From Variovorax sp. N23 (GTDB taxonomy: Bacteria; Pseudomonadota; Gammaproteobacteria; Burkholderiales; Burkholderiaceae_C): 64,000 nucleotides of DNA. Made by a program: the position numbers and the translations under genes. Positions 1-8,552 of this stretch are shown here, one piece after another. The notes under the pieces are model-generated. The model saw nothing but the letters and a program-made list of their open reading frames with translations, searched no databases and was not told where the DNA came from. The stretch lies in NCBI RefSeq assembly GCF_025486315.1, contig NZ_JAOOPY010000004.1:248348-312347 (forward strand). Reading direction: 5' to 3'. Position 1 is the first letter of the stretch; each line of letters starts with the position of its first letter.

Positions 1-2
1 CC

Positions 3-254
3 GATCTCGCCGCGCTCGAGGCCCAAGTCGCCCAGGCGCGTGCGCAGGGCTGGATCTGGGTCGAGAACGAAGGCGGCGACGGGCTTGCAGCCCTGGCCGT
101 TGCCGGCTACGTGGGCGGCGAGCCGATCGCGCTCTCTGTCGCCGGTCCCACCGACCGCCTGCGCCAGCAGCGCGAACCCTTCCTGGCCGCCCTGCAGGAA
201 GTGCAGGCGCTGGTCTTTCGTCCCCGCAACGCCAAGGAGCCTGGCGCTTCATAG
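3..254 (+). CDS. IclR-family transcriptional regulator, C-terminal part (truncated by window edge)
   Basis: An open frame enters from the left edge and ends at a TAG at 252-254, giving 83 residues. It contains a stretch reading ALSVAGPTDRL followed by a helix (FLAALQEVQALV), the usual end of the IclR effector-binding domain. The DNA-binding N-terminus lies outside the window. It is co-oriented with the acyl-CoA genes that begin 58 bases later, so it is a plausible local regulator of that cluster, though that is inference. The family call rests on a short C-terminal segment only. Confidence 0.6.
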   Translation, partial: DLAALEAQVAQARAQGWIWVENEGGDGLAALAVAGYVGGEPIALSVAGPTDRLRQQREPFLAALQEVQALVFRPRNAKEPGAS

Positions 255-312
255 ACGCGCCGGGCGCATGGCGTGCGTCTTTTCCTTCCAACGCTTCACA
301 GGAGACATCTCG

Positions 313-1464
313 ATGAATTTCACCCCCGACGCCGACCAAGAACTACTGCGCGACAGCATCCGGCGCTTCATGAAAACCGAGGTGGCGCCCCTGGTGGCGA
401 AGCACGATGTGGAGAAGACCTTTCCCTTCGAGCTCATGAAGGAACTGGCGCAGTTCGGCTACATCGGCGGTCGTCTGTCCGAGGCCGAGGGTGGCATGGG
501 TTTGGACCAGCTCACCTGGGCCATGCTGATGGAAGAGGCGGGCTACACCTGGCTGTCGCTGCGCACCATGCTCAACATCACCAACGGGCCGATCCACAAG
601 CTCGCCACTGAGGGCACCGCAGCGCAGAAGGAGCGCTTTCTCAAGCCGCTGCTGGCCAGCGACCGGAGTGTTTTCACTGCCATCAGCGAGCCGGGCACCG
701 GCTCGAACATCGCGCAGGTCCAGACCCGCGCCGACCTGCAGGGCGATCACTATGTGCTCAACGGGCGCAAGCTGTGGATCACCAACGGCGCCTTCGCCGA
801 TTTCGGCATCGTGGTGGCGCGCACCTTCAGTCCCGACTGCCAGGGGCAGCTGTCGACCTTCCTCGTGGAGCGCGAGGTCTCGCCCTTCGAGTCGAGGCGC
901 GTTGACACGATGGTCCTTCGCAGCACTGGCACGGCCGAACTGAGCTTCGACAACGTGAAGGTGCCGCGCGAGAACCTGCTGGGTGAGGAGGGCAGTGCGC
1001 TCAAGCGCATGCTCGTGGGCCTGGATGCCGCGCGGGTGAACATCGCGATGGGCGCGGTGGGTGCCGCGCGCTCGGCGCTCGAGCTCTCGATCGACTATGC
1101 GCGCACGCGCACCCAGTTTGGCAAGCCGATCGGCAGCTTCCAGTTGGTGCAGAAACTGATCGTCGACATGACGGTGCGCGTCGAAGCCGCCCGTGCGCTG
1201 GCGCTGCGCGCCGCCTCGGCGCTCGATGCGAACCAGAGCGACGCGCGCATGGCCTGCTCGATCGCCAAGCTCTACGCCACCGAGGCAGCGCACGAGGTCG
1301 CTAGCATGGCGCTGCAGGTGCACGGCGGCCTCGGCTATTCCACCGACTACCCGATCGAGCGGATCTTCCGCGACACCCGCGGCGGCACCATCCCCGAGGG
1401 CACGACGGAGGTCCAGACGCTGATCGTCGGGCGCGAGATCCTTGGCATGTCGGCCATCGCCTGA
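313..1464 (+). CDS. Acyl-CoA dehydrogenase
   Basis: A 383-residue flavoenzyme of the acyl-CoA dehydrogenase family, which introduces an alpha,beta double bond into an acyl-CoA thioester and passes electrons to ETF. The order is an N-terminal helical domain (DQELLRDSIRRF), a middle beta domain (FTAISEPGTGSN, LWITNG) and a C-terminal helical domain with GGLGYSTDYPIERIFRD. Glu362 in IPEGTTEV sits where the family's catalytic base lies. The ATG at 313 follows GGAGA; an upstream in-frame extension from position 40 was rejected because it overlaps the IclR frame and lacks family similarity. Substrate cannot be read; the neighbours suggest a branched or aromatic acyl-CoA. Confidence 0.9.
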   Translation: MNFTPDADQELLRDSIRRFMKTEVAPLVAKHDVEKTFPFELMKELAQFGYIGGRLSEAEGGMGLDQLTWAMLMEEAGYTWLSLRTMLNITNGPIHKLATEGTAAQKERFLKPLLASDRSVFTAISEPGTGSNIAQVQTRADLQGDHYVLNGRKLWITNGAFADFGIVVARTFSPDCQGQLSTFLVEREVSPFESRRVDTMVLRSTGTAELSFDNVKVPRENLLGEEGSALKRMLVGLDAARVNIAMGAVGAARSALELSIDYARTRTQFGKPIGSFQLVQKLIVDMTVRVEAARALALRAASALDANQSDARMACSIAKLYATEAAHEVASMALQVHGGLGYSTDYPIERIFRDTRGGTIPEGTTEVQTLIVGREILGMSAIA

Positions 1465-1480
1465 GCGGGAGGAGCACGGC

Positions 1481-3616
1481 ATGCATTCCCGCCAAGACAA
1501 AGGCCCCGTCGACATAGCGCGCCTGATCCGGCCGCGTTCCATCGCGCTGGTCGGCGCTTCCGAGCGAGAAGGAAGCATCGGCGAGCGCACCATGACCAAT
1601 CTGGTGCGGCATTCCGAATTCGACGGCGAGGTCTACCTCGTCAATCCCACCAAGGCCGAGATCCGCGGCCGCCAGTGCTGGCCCAGCGTGGCTGCGCTGC
1701 CGGCCACGCCCGACGTGGCGGTGGTGGCCGTGCCCGCCAGTGGCGTGCTGGCGGTGATCGAGGAATGCGTCGCACGCGGCGTGGGCTTCGCGGTGATCCT
1801 GAGTTCCGGCTTCGGCGAGGCCGGCGAGGAGGGCGAGCGCGAGCAGCTGCGCATGAAGGAGATTGCCGAGCGCGGCAACCTGCGCCTGTACGGCCCGAAC
1901 TGCCCCGGGCTGACCAACGTCAACCACCGCCTCGGGCTGACCTTCTCGCCTTCTTTTCCCCACGACCTGACCAAGGGCCCGATCGGTCTGGCCACGCAGG
2001 GCGGTGGCCTGGGCCGCAACGTGATGCAGGCGATGGAACGCGGCATCGGCATCGGCCTGTGGGCCTCGACCGGCAACGAGGTCGACCTGCAGGTGGCCGA
2101 CTTCATCCACTACATGGCCGACGCACCCGACATCAAGGTGGTGGTCACGCTGCTCGAAGGCATCAAGGACGGCGCGAAGTTCGCCACCGCGGTCCAGCGC
2201 TGTGCGGCCAACGGCAAGCCGGTGATCGGCCTGAAGGTCGGTCGCTCTGAGTACGGGCGCAAGGCGGCGCAGTCGCACACCGCGTCGCTCACCGGGTCGG
2301 CGGAGGTCAACAGTGCGGTGTTCCGGCAGTTCGGCGTGATCGAGGTGGACGACATCGACGAACTGGTCGACACCGCCTGGCTGTTCGCGCGCGCGATGCC
2401 GGGCGAGCAGGAGGCGCTGGGCATTTATTGCTCCTCGGGCGGAACCGCCGCCCTGACGGCCGATGCCGTGGGTGCCGCCGGGTTGACGCTGGCCACCTTC
2501 GCGCCGGCCACCACCGCGGTGCTGCGTGCCAAGCTCCCCGACTATGCGGCGATCGGCAACCCGGTCGACACCACCGCGATGGTGCTGAGCGACAAGACCG
2601 TGATCGAGACCACGCTGGGCTGCGTCGCGAACGATCCGCACACCGGCCTGACGATTGTGCCGATCGCGCTCGACTACGGCGAAACCACGACGCGCATGGC
2701 AGACAACATCATCAATGCGCAGAAGGACAGCGCTTCGCCCATCGTTCCGATCTGGATGAGCGACCGGCTCGGCGAGGGCTACCAGAAACTGGTGGCCGCG
2801 GGCTTTGCGCCGCCGCGTTCGGTGAACAAGGCCATCGCTGCGATCGAGCGCTGGGTGGCGTACGGGCGCTGGCGGCGCGCCAACCCACCGAACCCCGGCG
2901 CGGCCATCGTGCTGCCGACCATCGCGCCCGCGGGCGACTTCTTGACGCGCAGCCTGTCGGAGTCGCAGGCGAAGGCGCAGCTGAAGGACGCAGGCATTTC
3001 ACTGCTGCCGCAGGGGCTCGGGACGTCGGTCGACCAGGCTTGTGCACTGGCCGATGGCATGGGCTACCCGGTGGTGGCGAAGGTTGCGAGCGCGCAGATC
3101 GTGCACAAGTCCGACATCGGCGGTGTGAAGGTCGGTCTGCAGGATGCAGCCCAGGTGCGTGAGGCTTGGCGCGACATCATGGCCGCGGCAGCCAGACACC
3201 AGCCCGAGGCAGCGGTCGACGGCCTGCTCATCGAGAAAATGGCGCCGCGCGGCGGCACGGAATTGATGGTGGGCGTTACACGCGACCCGGTGTTCGGACA
3301 CGTCATGACCTTCGGCCTGGGGGGCATCTACGTCGAGGTGCTGCGCGACGTGACACGGCGCATGCTGCCCATTGGCGCACGCGATGCCGCGGCGATGGTG
3401 CGCGAGATCCGCAGCTTCGCGCTGCTCGACGGGGCGCGAGGACGGCCCAAGGCCGACCTGGCCGCGCTGGAGGCTCTGCTGGTCCGCGTGTCCGACTTCG
3501 TGGTCGCCCGCGCCGATCGCATCGAGGAGATGGACCTGAACCCGGTGTGGGTGGGCGCGACCGGCGAGGGCGCGCTGCCGCTCGACGCGGTGATCATCGA
3601 GCGCGTGCCGGCATGA
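1481..3616 (+). CDS. Acetate-CoA ligase (ADP-forming)-type / ATP-grasp acyl-CoA synthetase
   Basis: A 711-residue single-chain ADP-forming acyl-CoA synthetase. The N-terminal CoA-binding Rossmann domain carries IALVGASEREGSIG (about residues 18-35). A succinyl-CoA-ligase-like middle follows, with His266 in SHTASLTGS as the probable phosphohistidine. A C-terminal ATP-grasp domain (about 490-705) has VVAKVASAQIVHKSDIGGVK and ends with MDLNPVWVG. These enzymes convert an organic acid, CoA and ATP to the thioester. The start at 1481 follows GGGAGGAG. The gene follows the dehydrogenase by 16 bases and overlaps the CoA-transferase by four, so the cluster has two alternative ways to activate an acid. 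Its substrate is unknown. Confidence 0.85.
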   Translation: MHSRQDKGPVDIARLIRPRSIALVGASEREGSIGERTMTNLVRHSEFDGEVYLVNPTKAEIRGRQCWPSVAALPATPDVAVVAVPASGVLAVIEECVARGVGFAVILSSGFGEAGEEGEREQLRMKEIAERGNLRLYGPNCPGLTNVNHRLGLTFSPSFPHDLTKGPIGLATQGGGLGRNVMQAMERGIGIGLWASTGNEVDLQVADFIHYMADAPDIKVVVTLLEGIKDGAKFATAVQRCAANGKPVIGLKVGRSEYGRKAAQSHTASLTGSAEVNSAVFRQFGVIEVDDIDELVDTAWLFARAMPGEQEALGIYCSSGGTAALTADAVGAAGLTLATFAPATTAVLRAKLPDYAAIGNPVDTTAMVLSDKTVIETTLGCVANDPHTGLTIVPIALDYGETTTRMADNIINAQKDSASPIVPIWMSDRLGEGYQKLVAAGFAPPRSVNKAIAAIERWVAYGRWRRANPPNPGAAIVLPTIAPAGDFLTRSLSESQAKAQLKDAGISLLPQGLGTSVDQACALADGMGYPVVAKVASAQIVHKSDIGGVKVGLQDAAQVREAWRDIMAAAARHQPEAAVDGLLIEKMAPRGGTELMVGVTRDPVFGHVMTFGLGGIYVEVLRDVTRRMLPIGARDAAAMVREIRSFALLDGARGRPKADLAALEALLVRVSDFVVARADRIEEMDLNPVWVGATGEGALPLDAVIIERVPA

Positions 3617-4737
3617 CGCCCGCTACCGAAACCCCCGTGCGGTCGCCCTTGGCCGGCATCGTGGTCATCGACTTCAGCGAGCTGCTGCCCGGGCCTTTCT
3701 TCACCCAGAACCTGGCCGAGCTCGGCGCGCGCGTGATCAAGATCGAACGCCCGCCGCACGGCGACAACGTGCGGCGGATGGGGCCGGGCGTCTTCGAGGC
3801 GGTCAACCGCGGCAAGCAAAGCCTGCTGGTCGACCTGAAGGACGAAGCGCAGCGCGCCCAGGTGCGTGCGCTGATCGCCGACGCCGACGTGGTGGTGGAG
3901 TCGTACAGGCCCGGTGTGATGGCACGGCTTGGGCTCGACGCGGCCAGCCTGCGTGCCGAGTTCCCGAGGCTGGTGTACGTGTCCCTCAGCGGCTATGGGC
4001 AGGAGGGCCCCTGGGCTGACCTGCCGGGCCACGACATCAACTATCTCGCGGCGGCCGGCGTGCTGGCTGTCTCGGGTGTGCCCGGCGACGGTCCGGCCCA
4101 GAGCTTCGGCCTGCCGGTGGCAGACCTGTGCGGCGCCATGTACGCGCTGTCGTCCACGCTGGCGGCGCTGCTGCAGCGCCAACACACCGGGCAGGGCCAG
4201 CATCTGGACGTGGCACTGGCCGACTGCGCGCTCCACTGGATGAATCCCCGTCTGGGCACCTGGCGGTCCTCGGGAGACGATAGCCTGGAAGCGCAGCGCG
4301 AGGCCACGTTGGTGAAAGCTGCCTACGGCGCCTTCCTGTGCCGGGACGGCCGGCATGTGTCGGTCGCCGCGCTGGAAGACCACTTCTGGTCTCGACTGTG
4401 CGAGGCGATCGACCTCTCGCCCTACGGCGGCGAGGCCTACCGATCGCACGGCGCGCGCAAGAAGGCGGCGCTGGCCATCAATGCGCGTATCGCGCAGGCG
4501 CTCGGTGCGATGGACGCCGAGGCGGCCTTCGCGTTGCTGCAGCAGCACGACGTGCCCGTCGCGCCCGTGGTCGAACCCGCGGCGCTGACGGCGCTGCCGC
4601 AGTTTGCCCAAAGGGGCAAGTTCGATGGCGATGCACCGCTGGCGCTGGCGCGCTACCCAGTGCCGATGGCCGGCGTCGCAGCCGAGGGCCCGGGTGCCGC
4701 GCCGCCACTCGACAGTGCGCGCGCTGAGCAGACATGA
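3613..4737 (+). CDS. Family III (CaiB/BaiF) CoA-transferase
   Basis: A 374-residue family III CoA-transferase, which moves CoA between carboxylic acids through a covalent aspartyl intermediate. It starts with GIVVIDFSELLPGPFFTQ, continues with LAELGARVIKIERP and DLKDEAQR, and has Asp171 in LPVADLCGAMYA at the catalytic position of the family. VYVSLSGYGQEGPWAD is another family signature. The ATG at 3613 overlaps the preceding stop (ATGA), indicating translational coupling, and the 3' end overlaps the next start in the same way. The specific CoA donor and acceptor cannot be assigned. Confidence 0.88.
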   Translation: MTPATETPVRSPLAGIVVIDFSELLPGPFFTQNLAELGARVIKIERPPHGDNVRRMGPGVFEAVNRGKQSLLVDLKDEAQRAQVRALIADADVVVESYRPGVMARLGLDAASLRAEFPRLVYVSLSGYGQEGPWADLPGHDINYLAAAGVLAVSGVPGDGPAQSFGLPVADLCGAMYALSSTLAALLQRQHTGQGQHLDVALADCALHWMNPRLGTWRSSGDDSLEAQREATLVKAAYGAFLCRDGRHVSVAALEDHFWSRLCEAIDLSPYGGEAYRSHGARKKAALAINARIAQALGAMDAEAAFALLQQHDVPVAPVVEPAALTALPQFAQRGKFDGDAPLALARYPVPMAGVAAEGPGAAPPLDSARAEQT

Positions 4738-5750
4738 CAGCACCGGTCTTTGGCACCCGCATCACCGAACTGCTCGGGATCGACCACCCGATCCTGGGCG
4801 GTGGGCTCATGTGGCTGTCCGACGCCCGCTATGTCGCAGCGCTGGTCAATGCCGGCTGCATGGGGTTCATCACGCCGCGCTCCTTCGAGGGCGACGAGGC
4901 CTTCGCGGCCGCGCTGGCGCAATGCAGCGAACTCACCGGGGGCCGTGCCTTCGGCGTGAACCTCACGCTGTCCAAGCGCCCCGAAGCCAACTCGGCCGTA
5001 CGGCGCTGGATGGACATCGCGCTCGCGCACGGTGTTCGACACTTCGAGACAGCCGGCTACGCGCCCGGCGAACTGATCGGCACGCTGCATGCGGCCGGCG
5101 CCGTGGTGGTCCACAAGGCGCCCGGACTTCGGCATGCGCTTGCGGCGGAGCGCGCGGGCGCGGACGCGGTGGCCGTGGTCGGCATGGAAGAGGGCGGTCA
5201 TCCGGGTGCCAACGAACTGCCGACGATGCTGCTCGGCGCGCTCGCGGCCGAGCAGCTGCGCGTGCCGGTGGTGCTCGCCGGCGGCATCGGCCATGGACGG
5301 CAGCTCGCGGCCGTGCTGGCCCAGGGGCTCGAAGGCGTGCTCATCGGCACGCGTTTCCTCGTGGCCGAGGAGATCGCCACGCACGACGCCTACAAGCAGC
5401 ACCTGCTGGGCTGCGACGAGCACGCGACCGTCCGGCTTCTGCACACGCTGGGCAACACCTGGCGCGTGCTCGCCAACGACACGGCGCGCGAGGTCGGCGA
5501 GATCGAGCGCGCGGGCGCGAACGACCATACGGCCTTCGGCGGCCTCATCGATGGCCGCGTGACACGCGACCACTGTTATGCGCAGGGCGACTGGCAACGC
5601 GGCATGGTGTCGCTGGGGCCGTCGATCGCTTTTGCACAGCGCATCGAGCCGCTGGCCGACATCGTGGCGGACCTGCTGGCGCAGGCCCAGTCCGCGCTGG
5701 CGCGTGTTCCGTCCCTGCTCCGTCCCCAACTCACATCGGAATCGCCATGA
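4734..5750 (+). CDS. Nitronate monooxygenase-family flavoprotein (first copy)
   Basis: A 338-residue TIM-barrel flavoprotein of the nitronate monooxygenase / 2-nitropropane dioxygenase family. Visible motifs are LGIDHPILGGGLMWLSD at the N-terminus, GADAVAVVGMEEGGHPG at about residue 143 (FMN phosphate-binding strand) and VVLAGGIGHGRQLAAVL with GVLIGTRFLVAEE near the C-terminus. Family members oxidise nitronates with FMN and oxygen, but many copies next to CoA genes have unknown substrates or act as enoyl reductases. It overlaps the CoA-transferase by four bases and the following paralogue by four. Confidence 0.85.
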   Translation: MTAPVFGTRITELLGIDHPILGGGLMWLSDARYVAALVNAGCMGFITPRSFEGDEAFAAALAQCSELTGGRAFGVNLTLSKRPEANSAVRRWMDIALAHGVRHFETAGYAPGELIGTLHAAGAVVVHKAPGLRHALAAERAGADAVAVVGMEEGGHPGANELPTMLLGALAAEQLRVPVVLAGGIGHGRQLAAVLAQGLEGVLIGTRFLVAEEIATHDAYKQHLLGCDEHATVRLLHTLGNTWRVLANDTAREVGEIERAGANDHTAFGGLIDGRVTRDHCYAQGDWQRGMVSLGPSIAFAQRIEPLADIVADLLAQAQSALARVPSLLRPQLTSESP

Positions 5751-6754
5751 CGTCACGCCTTCCTTTTCTCGACCGCCTGGCCGTGCCGGTGATCGCCGCC
5801 CCCATGCTGCGCGTCTCGGGCATCGAGCTGGTCTCGGCGGCCTGCCGTGCCGGTGTGGTCGGCGCGTTCCCAACCGCGAACGCCGAATCGCTCGAGACCT
5901 TCGATGCCTGGATGCAGCGCCTGGTCGAGGAAGCTGACGCCGGCAGAGCCGACGGCCGGCCCCACGCGCCGTGGTGCCCCAACCTCATCATGCGGCGCGA
6001 TCCGGCACGGGTGCGGGCCGAGGTCGAGCTGATCGTGCGCCACCGCGCCGAAGTGGTGATCACCAGCGTGGGTTCGCCGGCCGCAGTGATTCCCGCGCTG
6101 CACGACGGCGGCTGCATCGTGCTGGCGGACGTGGCCTCGATGCATCATGCACGGCGTGCCATCGAAGCCGGTGCCGATGGCCTGGTGCTGCTGACCGCGG
6201 GCGCGGGCGGCCACACGGGCTGGGCCAATCCCTTGGCGTTCGTGCGCGAGGTGCGCGGTTTCTTCGACGGTCCGCTGGTGCTGGCTGGTGGGCTCTCCGA
6301 CGGCGTGGCGTTGCGCGCGGCGACGGTCCTCGGCTGCGACCTGGGCTCCATGGGCACCCGCTTCATCGCGAGCGCGGAGAGCCTGGCTTCCGAGCCCTAC
6401 AAGCAGATGCTCGCCACGAGTTCACTCGACGATGTGATGACCACCCGTGCCTTCACCGGCCTGCCGGCCAATTTCCTGCGGCCTGCGGTGATCCGCTGCG
6501 GGCTGGACCCCGACGCTTTGGATGAAGGCGTGAGCGTCCAGGAGGCTCGCCGTCGATTCGGAGGCGGTTCCGAAGGCGCGACCATTCAGCGCTGGGCCGA
6601 TCTGTGGAGCGCCGGACATTCCGTATCCGGCGTGGCTGGTACGCGCACCGTGGCAGAGATTGTGGGGGAGATTGAGGCCGAGTTCTCCCTCTCAGCGAAG
6701 GCGACAAATCTCATCTGCCGCCAAAGCCAGCCATTTGGCTGTTCACTTAAATGA
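5747..6754 (+). CDS. Nitronate monooxygenase-family flavoprotein (second copy), altered C-terminus
   Basis: A 335-residue paralogue of the preceding gene with the same barrel motifs: PVIAAPMLRVSG near the start, DGLVLLTAGAGGHTGW for the FMN site and GPLVLAGGLSDGVALRAA with GTRFIASAES. Coupled by ATGA to the first copy. The last 20 or so residues (from about AEFSLSAKATN) look unlike the usual amphipathic ending of the family. They are encoded by lower-GC sequence and run into the 3' end of the convergent DTW gene, overlapping it by eight bases. This suggests the original 3' end was replaced at a junction near 6690. Confidence 0.8.
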   Translation: MTSRLPFLDRLAVPVIAAPMLRVSGIELVSAACRAGVVGAFPTANAESLETFDAWMQRLVEEADAGRADGRPHAPWCPNLIMRRDPARVRAEVELIVRHRAEVVITSVGSPAAVIPALHDGGCIVLADVASMHHARRAIEAGADGLVLLTAGAGGHTGWANPLAFVREVRGFFDGPLVLAGGLSDGVALRAATVLGCDLGSMGTRFIASAESLASEPYKQMLATSSLDDVMTTRAFTGLPANFLRPAVIRCGLDPDALDEGVSVQEARRRFGGGSEGATIQRWADLWSAGHSVSGVAGTRTVAEIVGEIEAEFSLSAKATNLICRQSQPFGCSLK

Positions 6755-7412
6755 ACCCGGTAACCCTTGGTCGAGGGAATGACTTGTCAGTTTGCGCATT
6801 CCGCTGCCCGCCAGCCTGCTCCAAGTACTCTACAAACGCGTCGAAGGCATCCAACAAGGGCTGGAACCGCGCCGCATCGCCTTCCAGTTGGCCCAAGGCG
6901 TAGCAGGTCGCCTCCAGCGTGGACAGTTGGTCAGGCCCATGGGCTTTGCGGATACGGTAGTGCGAAGGCGGCAGGTTGCGCAGGGCCAAGCGGGGCAACT
7001 GTTGCAGTGGCGGGCTTTGGTAGAGCATCTTTCGGCTTTTGCGCCAGGTGCCGTCCAGCACGACCAGACGCAGGCGCGACTGGGCTTGCCGCCACTCGGG
7101 CGGTAGCGGGGGTGGGACCCGCAGGTCTGGGGCGGTATCTTGCTGACTGTCCGGGTACAGCAGCAGCGTGTGCTTGCCGTCCACAGGCCAGACCGGCGCG
7201 GCAAATGCCTCACCCACCACCAAGCGGCAGTGCGCCAAGCTCAGCTGCAGCAGGCGAGCACTGCCTTTGGCCTGGTGTAGCTCCAGTGGGTGCTGCAGCA
7301 CTAGTACCTCCACCGCGTGGGCGGTGGGCGCGACCCAGCGGCAAATGCAGGCGCTGACCGGCCTCAGGCACGCGGTGCACTGGGGGCGTGCGACTAAAGC
7401 GGTGGTGGACAT
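6747..7412 (-). CDS. DTW-domain tRNA-uridine aminocarboxypropyltransferase
   Basis: A 221-residue DTW-domain protein (YfiP/TapT type), a family that transfers the 3-amino-3-carboxypropyl group of S-adenosylmethionine to uridine in tRNA. Features are an N-terminal cysteine cluster (CTACLRPVSACIC, residues 13-25, likely zinc-binding), an LQHPLELHQAKGSARLL segment and the core VVLDGTWRKSRKM, followed by LPRLALRNLPPSHYRIRKA. Length is normal for bacterial members. It is convergent with the second nitronate monooxygenase and divides the catabolic cluster from the broken greB-like gene; no operon partner is seen. Confidence 0.85.
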   Translation of the reverse strand: MSTTALVARPQCTACLRPVSACICRWVAPTAHAVEVLVLQHPLELHQAKGSARLLQLSLAHCRLVVGEAFAAPVWPVDGKHTLLLYPDSQQDTAPDLRVPPPLPPEWRQAQSRLRLVVLDGTWRKSRKMLYQSPPLQQLPRLALRNLPPSHYRIRKAHGPDQLSTLEATCYALGQLEGDAARFQPLLDAFDAFVEYLEQAGGQRNAQTDKSFPRPRVTGFI

Positions 7413-7598
7413 GGCTGGTTTTTACTTAGCGCGCCTGGCTGGACAGTGCGCGGACAGGGATGTCTCTCAGCTTTGGCGCGACGACCGGCAGCTTTGGACA
7501 AAGTCGGAAGACGCTTCGGGCCCTTGCCAGCCAACCGGTACGCTCACGACGCCTGCACGTCTGCTGACCTCGGCCAATCGGCATGAACTGCTTGCGGC

Positions 7599-8081
7599 TC
7601 AATGAACCCGCAGAACCTCGAAACGCTGTCGTATAGGAGCGACCTGTATCGAAAGCTCATCACCCTCGCATTTACCCAGCATGGCCCTGCCGAAAGGTGC
7701 TTCGCTGCTGATGACCTGAATGAGCTGAGCGCCGCTGAGCAACTTCATGCTGCCCCCGTCCGGGCCGAGAAAGAGCTGCTGCTGCTTGTCATGGGAATCG
7801 ACGAGGCAGACCAGCGCGCCGAGTTGTATACCTTTGCTGGCGTCGTAGGGACGCGGACGGAATTGGCGCCAGTTTGCCATTGCTTGGCGGATAGCCTCGG
7901 CGCGCCGAGCTTGCCCGGTGGCCAGGTAGGCGGCTTCGAGCCCCAATGTGTCGTACTTGTTTTCGGCGATGTTTTCTTCGTGGGTCGCCGTTTCATGGGC
8001 CGCCCGCACCGCTTTTTCGACTTAAAGCAGGTCTTCAGCGAGCCGTTCCAGCACCTGCTGTTGCAGCAAGAATTTATCCAT
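7599..8081 (-). pseudogene. GreA/GreB-family transcription elongation factor gene interrupted by an in-frame stop
   Basis: From an ATG at 8081 the frame reads MDKFLLQQQVLERLAEDLL, hits TAA at 8022-8024, and then continues in the same frame with VEKAVRAAHETATHEENIAENKYDTLG to a normal end at 7599. The first segment is the expected N-terminal helix and the second contains the family's coiled-coil tip, including EENIAENKYDTLG. The C-terminal domain (MKLLSGAQLIQVISSEAPFGRAMLG) is intact. A single CAA to TAA change would explain the stop. Restart at GTG 8009 would give a 136-residue protein without the first helix. Loss of function is likely but not certain. Confidence 0.7.
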
Positions 8082-8552
8082 GACGAAAGGTAGGCATCTC
8101 GAACAAGTAGGGGACAGTGCCGATTATGTAGGGCTCCACCAGCCTTCGACGCCTCTGTTGCCTGCAGGTCAACCTCAGGGTGCCGCCAGGTCATCTGTGG
8201 CACGATGCGGCGCGCAGCAGACATTCAGCGGGCCGCGCCGATTGACCGCAACGTCTGGAGGAGTCGGCCGGCGGCAGTCCGCAGTGCAGCGGTCGGAGTC
8301 ACTTGTCGATCAACCCCGAGTTCACGGTCTCGGCCCCATTGCGGTCATTGAGCCACGCTGACCTGCAGAGAGCGAACTACAGTAAGCGGTCGGAACCAGC
8401 CGTGGTACCAGGGAGTCTGACTACCGGGAAGTGCGTTTTCAATAGCTAGCCGAATTCAGCTACGTTACCGCATTGCGCTGCGCGCGATCCACGCACGTTT
8501 CGTTAGTGGCGCAAACACTGTCGATGTTCGCGGCGAAAAAAACTCTGCGCAA
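8082..8552. other. Gene-free stretch between the greB-like pseudogene and the ImmA/IrrE gene
   Basis: About 470 bases with no convincing coding frame on either strand; the short frames present lack ribosome-binding sites and recognisable motifs. Both flanking genes point left, so this holds the promoter of the greB-like gene on its left side and the end of the leftward island cassette on its right. It is one candidate place for the island's left edge, but I found no copy of the dusA 5' sequence in it. Confidence 0.5.

Noticed and set aside
8082..8552. Possible left attachment site of the island
   Set aside because: No match by eye to the dusA 5' segment (33085-33130) was found here, nor near 6750, 7500, 14700 or 16100, so none is annotated.
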